Of a stretch of 64,000 nt of DNA, positions 46,359 to 55,630 are shown one piece after another; positions within the stretch are counted from its first letter, which is position 1, and the number at the start of each line of letters is the position of its first letter. Both the position numbers and the translations under genes were made by a program. This stretch comes from Paenibacillus sp. FSL R7-0273. GTDB taxonomy: Bacteria > Bacillota > Bacilli > Paenibacillales > Paenibacillaceae. The DNA is taken from the NCBI RefSeq assembly GCF_000758625.1, contig NZ_CP009283.1:1809501-1873500 (forward strand). The letters run 5' to 3'. A model generated the notes under the pieces. It searched no databases. It was not told the origin of the DNA and saw only the letters and a program-made list of their open reading frames with translations.

Positions 46359-47891
46359 ATGACAACAAACCAAGGGGCTCTAAGCTTAAAAAGAAAAGCA
46401 ATGACCGCCATTTCAGCGCTGCTCGTGCTGGGAACATTGTCCGCCTGCAGCGGAAATAACAATGCGGCCGGGAACGCACAGGGCGGAGACAGCAGCACAC
46501 CCGCCGCCGAGGGGCCGTTCAAAATGTCCATGATGCTGACCAGCTATAACCCGGAGCCGATGGACCCGGAAGGTGAGCTGTATAAGCAGCTGGAGGAACG
46601 GACCAATACGGACCTCAGCATCACCTGGGTGCCGTCGACCACCTACTCCGATAAGCTGAGCGCAACAGTCGCCTCGGGCGAGCTGCCGAGTGCTGTGCTG
46701 GTGCTGGACCAGAAGCTTCCCTACATCGTGAATTCAGCGCGCTCCGGGATGTTCTGGGAGCTTGGGCCTTACCTGAAGGATTACCCGAACCTGAGCCGGA
46801 TGGACGATGTGGCCCTGAATGCCATCTCCATTGACGGTAAGGTATACGGGATTTACCGCGCACGGGATCTGGCCCGGGACGGCCTGATGCTGCGCAAGGA
46901 CTGGCTGGATAATCTGGGCCTGCAGGAGCCCAAGACGATTGATGAGTTCTACGAGGTGCTGAAGGCATTCGTGAATAATGACCCTGACAAAAACGGCAAA
47001 GCCGATACGATCGGCCTCGCCGAGCAGCAGGTTGCGTCAGGCTGGCGGGCGGTGCTGACCTGGATGGGCGGTCCGGCCGACTGGGAGATCAAGGACGGCA
47101 AGGCAAGCCCGGCGCATCTGTCGCCCGCTTTTCTGGAGACGATGAAGTTCTACAAGAAGCTCTATGACGAGAAGCTGATCAACCTGGATTTCGCGGTGGT
47201 CAAAGACGGCAAGCAGATGATTAATGCCGGTAAAGCCGGGGCATGGGTTGCCAACCTGAACGATGCCAACGGCATTGAAGAAAGCGTCCAGAAGGTGACA
47301 CCAACCGGTGCAATTACTATGGTTAACGCGCTCGAGGGTCCGGCAGGGCTCCGCAGTCCGGGCGGGTCGGGCTCATACGGGACTTTCATGATTCCGAAGA
47401 CGTCGGTGAAGACGGAGGCGGACCTCAAGGCGGTACTGAACTTTTTTGACAAAGTATCCGACGACGATATGCAGAACATGCTGGTCAACGGGCTGGAAGG
47501 CCGCCAGTTCACGCTGGATAACGGAAACTACGTGAAGACAACGGACCCGAAAATGCTGGCCGAATATGGGATGGGCGATTCCTCCCAGCTGGCTGTGTTA
47601 AGAGATAAGGTGGTGACTTACGGCAAACCGCTGGTGCATCTGCGTGATGAGATGTGGAAAAAGAATGCCGAAATCGCCGTGGTCAATCCGATCCAGCCAT
47701 ACATTTCTGACACGTACAGTGAACGCGGCTCAGAGCTCAGCAAAATCATTGACGATGCCCGGGTGCGCTTCATCATGGGCGATCTTGACGAGAACGGCTG
47801 GAATGCGGCGGTAGCCAAATGGGAGCAGGACGGCGGCTCGAAGGTCATTGAGGAATATACGGCGGCTTACAATCAGGCGAACGGACAATAG
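46359..47891 (+). CDS. extracellular solute-binding lipoprotein, LplA type
   Basis: 510 residues. Lipobox LSAC with Cys30. Type 1 binding fold with LplA-like landmarks: PMDPEGELYKQLEERTNTDLSITWVP, ASGELPSAVLVLDQ, DGKVYGIYRARDLARDGLMLRKDWLDNLGLQEPKTIDEFYEVLKAF, and the calcium-loop-like NDPDKNGKADTIGL. It is the receptor for the LplB/LplC permeases just upstream. AAGAAAGGAAC precedes the ATG. Its position after, not before, the permeases is unusual compared with the other operons in the window. Confidence 0.92.
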   Translation: MTTNQGALSLKRKAMTAISALLVLGTLSACSGNNNAAGNAQGGDSSTPAAEGPFKMSMMLTSYNPEPMDPEGELYKQLEERTNTDLSITWVPSTTYSDKLSATVASGELPSAVLVLDQKLPYIVNSARSGMFWELGPYLKDYPNLSRMDDVALNAISIDGKVYGIYRARDLARDGLMLRKDWLDNLGLQEPKTIDEFYEVLKAFVNNDPDKNGKADTIGLAEQQVASGWRAVLTWMGGPADWEIKDGKASPAHLSPAFLETMKFYKKLYDEKLINLDFAVVKDGKQMINAGKAGAWVANLNDANGIEESVQKVTPTGAITMVNALEGPAGLRSPGGSGSYGTFMIPKTSVKTEADLKAVLNFFDKVSDDDMQNMLVNGLEGRQFTLDNGNYVKTTDPKMLAEYGMGDSSQLAVLRDKVVTYGKPLVHLRDEMWKKNAEIAVVNPIQPYISDTYSERGSELSKIIDDARVRFIMGDLDENGWNAAVAKWEQDGGSKVIEEYTAAYNQANGQ

Positions 47892-47977
47892 TGTTGACAA
47901 ATAGCCTGTTCATGCCGTTAATAAAAATCCCCATATGCTAAAATAAAGGCAACAAACGATTGCGGGGGTAGTGGGTT

Positions 47978-50263
47978 ATGCGGATATCGAGCTACTTGCG
48001 GAAATTAATCATACTTACTTTACTGATCGGTGCTTTTCCGGTGCTGATCTTAGGCTGGTATTCCTATCACTACTCCTCCCAATCGGTGCTGCAGCAGGTC
48101 GAGGAACGTAACTCCCAGGTGCTCAGGCAGAGCCAGCTGCGGGTGGAGCAGACGCTCAAAATGATCGATTTTTCCACGACACAGCTGCTCGGGCTGCCCA
48201 TAGTGACCAAGGCGATTGCGACAAAGCTTGATATAGACGACATGGAAATCATTCACGAGCTGTATAAGCATCTCTCTTCAATCCAGACGTTCGAGCTGGG
48301 CATCAAGGATGTGTATCTGTACAGTCTGGAGCAGGATTGGCTAATTACCAACTCGGGCCTTGACGCCTACAATCAGCCGGGGCTGAAGGAGAAGCTCCGT
48401 TCATTCTCCGGCATGCCTAACGGCTCGATGTGGGTCAGCGGCAATTCAGCGAGCATCCAGGGGGCGGAGGGGATGGTCGAGCTGAACCATGCCGTCATTA
48501 ATCTGAAAAAATGGCCGATCAACGCCAGCAGACCGCGGGGCTTGATAGCGGTAGTAATGTCCGCCCAGCAGCTCAGCGATCTGATTGACAGCGATCCGGG
48601 CATGGGCGATGTGTTCATTCTGGATGAGGACGGCCGGGTCATTACCCATCCGGATTCCTCGCTGCTGGGTAAGGATCTGTCAGAGGAGCCTTACATTCAA
48701 GCGGTCAGAGCGCAGACGGAGGCTAACGGAGTTTTCAGCGGCATGGCCGGAGAGAGCAAGGCCTCTATCTCCTTCCGTAAATCCGGGTATAACGGATGGA
48801 CTTATGTTTCGGTTGTTCCTACACAGGCGGTGACGCGTGAGGCAACTGCTATCGGAAGGACATCCATTCTCATCAGCCTCGGCGTGCTTGCCGCTACCGT
48901 GCTTACAGCGCTGATCGGGTCACGGCGGATGTATACCCCGGTAAGGTCGATATACCGGTCTTTGCTGCCGGACAAAGAGCCGCGGCCCAAAAAAGATGAG
49001 TTCACCGCCATCTCCGACCGCATTCAGGGCCTTTTGTCCGATCAGAGCAAGCTGAGGTTCGAGCTGGCCGGACAGCAGCAGCAGCTGGCAGAGTTTTTGG
49101 TCCGCAAAATGCTGCTGGGCGAAGCAAGGTCCCAGGGGATACAGGAACGGCTGGCGGATTACGGATACGGCTATACCGGTGGCTGGACGCTTATGCGGGT
49201 GCTGCTAGTGCAGATTGACCGGCTCGACAGCAGCCGTTTTACAGAGCAGGACAGGGATCTGCTGCTGTTTGCGGTCAGCAATATCGCGCTTGAAGTGGTT
49301 CCTGAAGGGGACCGGCTGCCGCCGATTGTAATCCGCGAGTCTGTTGTCATGCTGATTGGTACTAAGACGCAGTCGGAGGAGGCTTTTAAGGAAGCTGTAT
49401 ACGCCAGAGCTGCTGAGGTGCAGGCTTCCGTAAAAAGCTATCTGCAGCTGCAGGCCAGCATCGGCATCAGCCGCTCCTGTACAGCATGGCCGGAGGTGAG
49501 CCGCGGGTATGAGGAAGGCGAGAATGCGCTGAAATACCGGGCCAGATTGGGCGAGGAGGTTATCCTGTTTATTGAGGATGTCCAGCCTGCCCGGCGCAAG
49601 GAAATCATCTATCCCAAAACCCTTGAAGATGAGCTGACCGGAGCGATCAAGTCGCTGGACCGGCAGCGTGCGGCGGAAGCCTTATCCTTAATGATGAATG
49701 CGCTCGCAAGCGAGGAATATGATCATCAGGAGTATCAGATGTCGCTGGTGCGGCTGCTGATGGATCTCATCCGGCTGCTGCAGGATTCCGGCATTTCGCA
49801 TCATCAGCTTAAGGCTGACGGGGATTCGCTGTTCGAGGAGCTGCTCGGCATGCACAGTCCCCGTGATATAGAGGAATGGTTCAATGACACGCTTGTCGGG
49901 CCTGCCGTCGGGCTGCTTGAAGAGCGGCAGAGAAATCAGTTCACCAGCATTTCCGAAGAGGTGAAGCAGCTGATTGCGGAGGCTTTTGACACCGATCTGA
50001 CGCTGGAAAAATGCTCTGCGAGGCTGAATTATCATCCGCAATATATAAGCCGGGTATTCCGCCAGGAGACCGGCATCAGCTTTACCGACTACCTGGCGCA
50101 ATACCGGCTGACCGTAGCCAAAAGATGGCTGAAGGAAACGGACCTGACGATTACCGAAATTGCCATGAAGCTGAAATATAATAACCCGGCGAATTTTATC
50201 CGCTATTTCCGCAAGATGGAGGGGATCACACCGGGCCAATACCGGAATAATCTGACGGAATAG
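47978..50263 (+). CDS. membrane-anchored AraC-family regulator
   Basis: 761 residues. Membrane helix near the start (LIILTLLIGAFPVLILGWYSY), a Cache-like extracytoplasmic domain (to about 300, with GDVFILDEDGRVITHPDSSLLG and NGWTYVSVVP typical of dCache folds), a second helix (ILISLGVLAATVLTALIG), a middle region, then an AraC double HTH (LTLEKCSARLNYHPQYISRVFRQETG, TITEIAMKLKYNNPANFIRYFRKMEGITPGQY). It likely senses the sugar taken up by the adjacent importer and controls the GH5-to-glucuronidase operon. A possible promoter (TTGACA at 47894) lies upstream. Confidence 0.9.
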   Translation: MRISSYLRKLIILTLLIGAFPVLILGWYSYHYSSQSVLQQVEERNSQVLRQSQLRVEQTLKMIDFSTTQLLGLPIVTKAIATKLDIDDMEIIHELYKHLSSIQTFELGIKDVYLYSLEQDWLITNSGLDAYNQPGLKEKLRSFSGMPNGSMWVSGNSASIQGAEGMVELNHAVINLKKWPINASRPRGLIAVVMSAQQLSDLIDSDPGMGDVFILDEDGRVITHPDSSLLGKDLSEEPYIQAVRAQTEANGVFSGMAGESKASISFRKSGYNGWTYVSVVPTQAVTREATAIGRTSILISLGVLAATVLTALIGSRRMYTPVRSIYRSLLPDKEPRPKKDEFTAISDRIQGLLSDQSKLRFELAGQQQQLAEFLVRKMLLGEARSQGIQERLADYGYGYTGGWTLMRVLLVQIDRLDSSRFTEQDRDLLLFAVSNIALEVVPEGDRLPPIVIRESVVMLIGTKTQSEEAFKEAVYARAAEVQASVKSYLQLQASIGISRSCTAWPEVSRGYEEGENALKYRARLGEEVILFIEDVQPARRKEIIYPKTLEDELTGAIKSLDRQRAAEALSLMMNALASEEYDHQEYQMSLVRLLMDLIRLLQDSGISHHQLKADGDSLFEELLGMHSPRDIEEWFNDTLVGPAVGLLEERQRNQFTSISEEVKQLIAEAFDTDLTLEKCSARLNYHPQYISRVFRQETGISFTDYLAQYRLTVAKRWLKETDLTITEIAMKLKYNNPANFIRYFRKMEGITPGQYRNNLTE

Positions 50264-50308
50264 CAGCGGAATGTCGCCGGGGTCTACAGCGAACAGGAAA
50301 GGTGTGCA

Positions 50309-52630
50309 TTGCAATTGAGCAGAAGCGGACCCTATGGGTTTTTTAAGGATAATGGCAGCCAGTATGTCATCACGACACCCCGGACACCGGCAAGGTGGTT
50401 CAACTATTTATTTAATGATTCCTATTATATGGAGGTTTCCCAGACCGGGCAGGGGGACAGTGTGGCTTTTGAGCCACGGCACCGTGCTATTACGCGGGGC
50501 TACCGCTTTTTTTATGTGAAGGATCACGGGACAGGGCAGGCTTGGGCACCGCTGTATCAGCCGCTGAAGAGTGAACCGGATGCTTATGAGTGCATTCATG
50601 GCCTGGCGGACAGCGAAATCCGTACCAGTACCCATGGGATTGAAACCTCCGTGCATGTGTTTGTCCCGCGTGAAGGCCAGCAGGAAGTCTGGACAGTGAC
50701 GCTTAGGAATGCCGGGGCAGAGCCGAGAGAGTTATCACTGTTCACGGCGTTTTCCTTGGAGAACGGCGGCGTCATGGGAAGTAAATGCGACTTTGATGAA
50801 GAGACGCAGATTCTCTCTGCGTATTCTTTTCCCTATCATGTGACCTATGAGCAAAAAGCCGGCTGTGACGATCATACCAACGTTGTCTATGTCTATTCTG
50901 ACCGGCAGGCAGATTCCTATGACTGCAGCCAGCGCACCTTCTTTGGCGGTGACGACATTTATGAGCTGCCGGCAGCTGTGCGGAATGGAAGCTGTTCGGG
51001 GCAGCGGGCGGAGGCGGAGCATCCGGCGGGTGCGATGCAGCAGCGGATTACGCTTCAGCCGGGAGAGGCTGCGGTAAGCCGTTTTGTAATCGGCTGTGCC
51101 CATTCGCTTGAAGAGGCAGCTGCAAATAAGGCTAGGCTGACTGCTAAGGGCTTTGATGTTCTGCATAAGGAGGTTTTGGAGTATTGGGAGCGGATCAACG
51201 GCGCGTTCCAGATAGAAACTCCGGATGAGAACGTTAATTCTTTTATGAATATCTGGCTCAAAAAACAGATCGTCATGCAGACCCGAACGAACCGCATGTC
51301 CAATTACTGCCCGGTCCGCAACCAGCTGCAGGATGCTCTAGGCTATGCGCTGATTGACCCGGCAGGAGCGGCAGAGTATATGATCTCTGTGCTTAAGGGC
51401 CAGGAAAAAAACGGCTTTATTCAGCAGTGGATTATGACGGACGGGTCACCGCCCAAAAATCTGTGCCTCCTAAAGCATACAGACGGTCCGGTCTGGCTGA
51501 TCATCTGCATGGTTGCGCTGGTGAATCAGAGTGGAGCCCCGGAGCTGCTGCACCGGCAGGTAGCTTTCAAGGATTCAAATGATACCGTTTCCATTTATGA
51601 GCATCTGGTGCTCGCAGCGGACTATATGGTGGGTGCGACCGGGGAACACGGCATTTGCCTGATGGGTGACGGCGACTGGAATGATCCGATCAACGGCCCC
51701 GGCCGGCTGGGCCGCGGCGAGTCGGTCTGGAACACGATGGCACTGGTCTATGGCATCCGCGGACTTCTGCCGTTCTGTGAACGGCTTGGTGATACGGAAG
51801 GTGCAGAGCGCCTCCGGTCGGCGGCTGTAAGGCTGGCGGAAGCGGTGAATACCAGCTGCTGGGACGGTGAATGGTACATTGCCGGGTTCGATGATAACGG
51901 CGTGCCGCTGGGAACAGCCCGGGACGAGGAAGGGCAGCTGTTCCTGAACACCCAGACCTGGGCAGTAATGAGCGGGATCGCGGACGGGGAGCGGCTTGAG
52001 AAATGCTTTGCAGCGATCGACAGTCTGGATACCCCGTTCGGGCCGCGGCTGCTGGAGCCGCCGTTCAGCGGCTGGAATCCGAAATGGGGCCGGATCAGCC
52101 TCAAGCTGGCGGGCACGACAGAGAACGGCTCTGTCTATTGCCATGCCTCCATGTTCAAGGCTTTCGCTGACTGCATCGCCGGGCGGGGTACGGCGGCCTG
52201 GGAGACGATCTGCCGGACGCTGCCGACGAACAGGGACAATCCGCCGGAGCGTAACGGGCAGGTGCCGATTTTTGTACCAAATTATTATTTCGGATTGGCT
52301 GACTCGCCAAGCTACGGCAAGTCCAGCCATCATGTCTCCACAGGTACGGTAGGCTGGATGCTCTGGACTACCCTGGAATATGCGCTTGGCATCAGAGCAA
52401 CGGCAGACGGCCTGGTCATAGACCCCTGTATTCCGGCGGAATGGTCCGGTTACCGGGTGGAGCGCAGGTTCCGTAACGCGGTATACCGGATTGAAGTAAA
52501 GAATCCTGACCGGATCAGCAGGGGAACAACGAATGTGCTTGTGGATGGTGAAGCCTGGAGCGGTACAGAGCTTCCTTATGAAGACGGCAGAGAGTATGAG
52601 ATATCTGTTCAGCTTGTGCCTGAAGGATAA
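50309..52630 (+). CDS. glycoside hydrolase family 94 phosphorylase
   Basis: 773 residues from a TTG start (AGGAAAGG six bases upstream). N-terminal beta-sandwich (GYFKDNGSQYVITTPRTPARWFNYL type opening, here YGFFKDNGSQYVIT), helical linker and an (alpha/alpha)6 barrel with NQLQDALGYALIDP, HTDGPVWL, the catalytic Asp459 in GDGDWND, and the phosphate-binding end region SSHHVSTGTVGWM. GH94 enzymes phosphorolyse beta-linked glucosyl disaccharides such as cellobiose, cellobionate or laminari-/sophoro-type sugars. The exact substrate is not clear; the next gene is a glucuronidase, so a glucosyl-uronic substrate is possible. Cytoplasmic. Confidence 0.88.
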   Translation: MQLSRSGPYGFFKDNGSQYVITTPRTPARWFNYLFNDSYYMEVSQTGQGDSVAFEPRHRAITRGYRFFYVKDHGTGQAWAPLYQPLKSEPDAYECIHGLADSEIRTSTHGIETSVHVFVPREGQQEVWTVTLRNAGAEPRELSLFTAFSLENGGVMGSKCDFDEETQILSAYSFPYHVTYEQKAGCDDHTNVVYVYSDRQADSYDCSQRTFFGGDDIYELPAAVRNGSCSGQRAEAEHPAGAMQQRITLQPGEAAVSRFVIGCAHSLEEAAANKARLTAKGFDVLHKEVLEYWERINGAFQIETPDENVNSFMNIWLKKQIVMQTRTNRMSNYCPVRNQLQDALGYALIDPAGAAEYMISVLKGQEKNGFIQQWIMTDGSPPKNLCLLKHTDGPVWLIICMVALVNQSGAPELLHRQVAFKDSNDTVSIYEHLVLAADYMVGATGEHGICLMGDGDWNDPINGPGRLGRGESVWNTMALVYGIRGLLPFCERLGDTEGAERLRSAAVRLAEAVNTSCWDGEWYIAGFDDNGVPLGTARDEEGQLFLNTQTWAVMSGIADGERLEKCFAAIDSLDTPFGPRLLEPPFSGWNPKWGRISLKLAGTTENGSVYCHASMFKAFADCIAGRGTAAWETICRTLPTNRDNPPERNGQVPIFVPNYYFGLADSPSYGKSSHHVSTGTVGWMLWTTLEYALGIRATADGLVIDPCIPAEWSGYRVERRFRNAVYRIEVKNPDRISRGTTNVLVDGEAWSGTELPYEDGREYEISVQLVPEG

Positions 52631-52667
52631 ATAGATATGGAATAGACAAGATTGGAGTGAATGCAGC

Positions 52668-54472
52668 ATGCTGTTTCCAAAAGATACGCTAACGCGCGAG
52701 ATCAAGGATCTGTCGGGGATCTGGCGCTTCAAGCCGGACCGGGCAATCAGGGCAGGGAGGAGGAATGGTTCAAAGCGCCGCTTCAGGACACCATTCCTAT
52801 GCCGGTTCCCGCTAGCTACAATGACATCACCCAGGATGCGGCCTTGCGGGACCATATGGGAGACGTCTGGTACGAACAGTTCTTTATTGCTCCGCGTTCC
52901 TGGTCGGGTGACCGGATCGTTCTGTGGGTGGGCAGCGCCTGCCACCATGCGGTTGTATGGGTCAACGGTGTAGAAGCGGCGGTGCATAAAGGGGGCTTTC
53001 TTCCTTTTGAGGCCGATATTACGGAGCTGGTTGTACATGGTCAAGAGAATTGGGTAACGATCGTGGTAAATAATGTGCTCAGCTGGCAGACCCTGCCGCC
53101 GGGCCGGATTAAAACCTTTGATGATGAGAAGCACCCGGAGGGCTACCGGGTTCAGGAATATTTTCATGATTTCTTCAATTATGCCGGGCTGCACCGGCCG
53201 GTGAAGCTGTACCGGACCTCACAGAGCTACATTAAGGATATAACAACAACGGCAGATATACAGGATGGGACGGGGATTGTTCATTATACCGTGGAAGCCT
53301 CACGGCCTGAAGGTGAGATCACGGTCCGGCTGCTGGATGAAGACGGGGTAACAGTAGCCTCCGGCAAAGGGAGCTCCGGCATCCTGCGCGTAGAGAACGC
53401 CCGGCTGTGGAAGCCGCTGCAGGCGTATCTGTATTCTTTTCACGCTGAAGTATGGGGTGCTGACGGAGAACGGGAAGACCATTATCAGCTGCAGATCGGG
53501 ATACGGACGGTTAAAGTGGAAGGGACCCGATTCCTGATCAACGGGGAGCCCTTTTATTTCAAAGGCTTCGGGAAGCACGAGGACAGTGACATCAGGGGCA
53601 AGGGACTGGATCAGGCTGTCAATGTGAAGGATATGAACCTGCTGCGCTGGATGAATGCTAACTCCTTCCGTACCTCTCATTATCCGTATGCCGAGGAGCT
53701 GCTCGATCTGGCCGACCGGGAGGGGATTGTCGTTATCGGCGAGGCTCCGGCGGTGGGGTTCACCTTTTTCAACTATAATGACAAGGTGTATGCCCCGGAC
53801 AAGGCCAATGATGAGACACTGGCTCATCATCTGGAAGTGCTGACAGACCTTATTGCCCGTGACAAAAACCATCCGTCTGTGGTCATGTGGAGCCTGGCCA
53901 ATGAAGCGGCTAATTTTCAGGAGGAGTCCGTGCCTTACTTCCGCCAGTTGGCCGGCACCGCACGCAGGCTGGACCCGCACCGCCCGATAACGATTGTGCA
54001 GTGGCCGCTGCCGGACAAGTGCAGGGTCTCGCAGTTTTTTGACGTCATCTGTGTGAACCGTTACTATTCGTGGTATCAGGACCCGGGGGCGCTGGAGCTG
54101 GTGGAGCATCAGGTGGAGTGGGAGCTGAAGGGCTGGTTTAACACCTTCGGCAAGCCGGTCATCATGAGCGAGTATGGGGCAGATGCCATCGCCGGGTTCC
54201 ACCAGGACCCGCCGGTGATGTTCACCGAGGAGTACCAGCAGGAGCTGCTTACCCGGTATCATAATGTGTTTGACCGGCTGGATTTTGTAATCGGCGAGCA
54301 TGTATGGGCATTTGCCGATTTCGCCACCAAGCAGGGAATCACGCGGGTGGGCGGCAACAAGAAGGGCGTATTCACCCGGCAAAGGCAGCCCAAGGCTGCC
54401 GCGCACTTGCTCCGCCGCCGCTGGAGTGAGATGGGGGAGTATCCGGTGAAGGTGACGGGCGGGGATGAGTAG
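52668..54472 (+). pseudogene. uidA: beta-glucuronidase, GH2, with a single-base frameshift near residue 25
   Basis: The normal N-terminus (MLFPKDTLTREIKDLSGIWRFKPD) is read from the ATG at 52668, but at 52738-52743 the frame must shift to continue as PGNQGREEEWFKAPLQDTIP. One missing C in GGACCGGG (GGACCCGGG expected) explains it. After repair the acid/base falls at Glu413 (LANEAAN) and the nucleophile at Glu502 (IMSEYGAD), matching Glu413 and Glu504 of the E. coli enzyme. The other frame opens at 52661 but gives an unrelated leader. The rest is intact to the stop. It could be a real mutation or a sequencing error. Last gene of the GH5-importer-GH94 operon; it would remove terminal beta-glucuronic acid. 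Confidence 0.85.
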
Positions 54473-54525
54473 GGGGAGTAGTGGTTAATAAGGATATGCA
54501 AGGAAATGCAGCTTTCTACCATTCA

Positions 54526-54555
54526 TTGACGAAAGCAAAGACCCGGCACTATAAT
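54526..54555 (+). promoter_or_regulatory. sigma-A promoter of nuclease module B
   Basis: TTGACG, 18-bp spacer, perfect TATAAT, 53 bp after the glucuronidase stop codon. It corresponds to the promoter of module A. Confidence 0.8.
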
Positions 54556-54561
54556 TTAACA

Positions 54562-54613
54562 AACGGACGAAGCACGTCCCGTACTCCATCATTTGGGGTG
54601 CGGGACTTTTTTT
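54562..54613 (+). ncRNA. conserved leader with terminator-like hairpin (module B)
   Basis: AACGGACGAAG, then the 12-bp stem GTCCCGTACTCC / GGGGTGCGGGAC (54576-54606, with G-T pairs) and seven T. The loop differs in length and sequence from copy A (7 against 10 nt) while both stem arms are kept, suggesting that the fold is under selection. Confidence 0.6.
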
Positions 54614-54635
54614 GTGTCCAGGGGGAGGTTAACAT

Positions 54636-55316
54636 ATGGGATTTATGGAGGAGCATCAGAAGTGGATACAGTACCACAAGAAACGGAGAACCGGTGAGCG
54701 TCTGGACAGGCTGGGACGCGGGCATGGACATGGCGAACGGATGTTTTTGGAGCGGGTGTGGTGGCCGGTTTTTGGACAACTGGATGATTTGCATCCGGAG
54801 TATGAGGTTTTGGATTGGCGCGGGCGGCCTTATTTTGTTGATTTTGTCTGGAGGCCGGGACAGGTTAAGTTTGCCATCGAGATCAAAGGGTACGGGCCCC
54901 ATGTGCAAAATACCGACAGGACCCGGTACCGCCAGGAGCTGAACAGGGAAACTTATCTGCAGATTGCCGGATATCGCGTTGTTTCCGTTCCCTATGACGA
55001 TCTCGAATCGGTGCCCGAGCTGACCATCTCTCTGCTGAAATCCCTGCTGATCCCCAGCCTGCTGAAAACCACGGGTGGAGAAGGCCATCAATATACTAAA
55101 GTAGAGAAAGAAATTTTGAGGATTGCAGCGCGTTCCAACGGTTTCATCCGGCCGGTTGATCTGGTGGAGGAAACAGGAGTCGACCTCAGAACTATTAGAA
55201 AGTATATGGCCTCATTATGCGCAAAAGGAAAGTTTAAACCCGTGCTCACTAGACACAATAGCCGTATATATAGGTATGAGTATATTCACTCGATGCTGGA
55301 TAACGAGCTGTGGTAA
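54636..55316 (+). CDS. predicted PD-(D/E)XK nuclease with C-terminal winged-helix region (copy B)
   Basis: 226 residues, colinear without gaps with copy A. By my ungapped count residues 1-140 share about 111 of 140 positions (79%), including Asp69, Glu82, Lys84 (YFVDFVW, AIEIKGYG) and Glu39. Residues 141-226 share about 43 of 86 (50%). The C-terminal part (RPVDLVEETGVDLRTIRKYMASLCAKGKF) has the look of a winged helix. GGGGGAGG precedes the ATG. A different 51-bp repeat array begins 42 bp after the stop. No methyltransferase or transposase partner is adjacent. Function unknown. Confidence 0.75.
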   Translation: MGFMEEHQKWIQYHKKRRTGERLDRLGRGHGHGERMFLERVWWPVFGQLDDLHPEYEVLDWRGRPYFVDFVWRPGQVKFAIEIKGYGPHVQNTDRTRYRQELNRETYLQIAGYRVVSVPYDDLESVPELTISLLKSLLIPSLLKTTGGEGHQYTKVEKEILRIAARSNGFIRPVDLVEETGVDLRTIRKYMASLCAKGKFKPVLTRHNSRIYRYEYIHSMLDNELW

Positions 55317-55358
55317 CTTGAGTTCGAGCTGATGGACCTCACGGTTAGGGGGCCCAAA

Positions 55359-55555
55359 GAGCCGAAACAACGGTAAAAGTCCCGTTGTTTCAGCCCCCGC
55401 CGGCCTGAAGAGCCGAAACAACGGTAAAAGTCCCGTTGTTTCAGCCCCCGCCGGCCTGAAGAGCCGAAGCAACGGTAAAAGTCCCGTTGTTTCAGCCCCC
55501 GCCGGCCCAAAGAGCTGAAGCAACGGTAAAAGTCCCGTTGTTTCAGCCCCCGCCC
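55359..55555. repeat. 51-bp tandem repeat array of module B (four units)
   Basis: Units start at 55359, 55410, 55461 and 55512; the last is cut short. Each has a hairpin GAAACAACGG / CCGTTGTTTC with an 8-nt loop, then CCCCCGCCGGCC. Some units carry GAAGCAACGG instead, leaving a G-T pair. The unit sequence is unlike that of module A, but the 51-bp period and the layout (hairpin plus GC-rich linker) are shared. Confidence 0.92.
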
Positions 55556-55630
55556 GTTTCCCGAAACTTGACAGCCCTTTCATAGTCCCGCTATGGTAGA
55601 CTGGTCAGATGAAAAGGGAGGCTGAGGCAG

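Noticed and set aside
51575..53194. 539-aa minus-strand frame
   Set aside because: It lies opposite the GH94 and GH2 genes; no recognisable domain, and the plus strand has clear catalytic motifs.
53300..54406. 368-aa minus-strand frame
   Set aside because: Shadow of the beta-glucuronidase gene.
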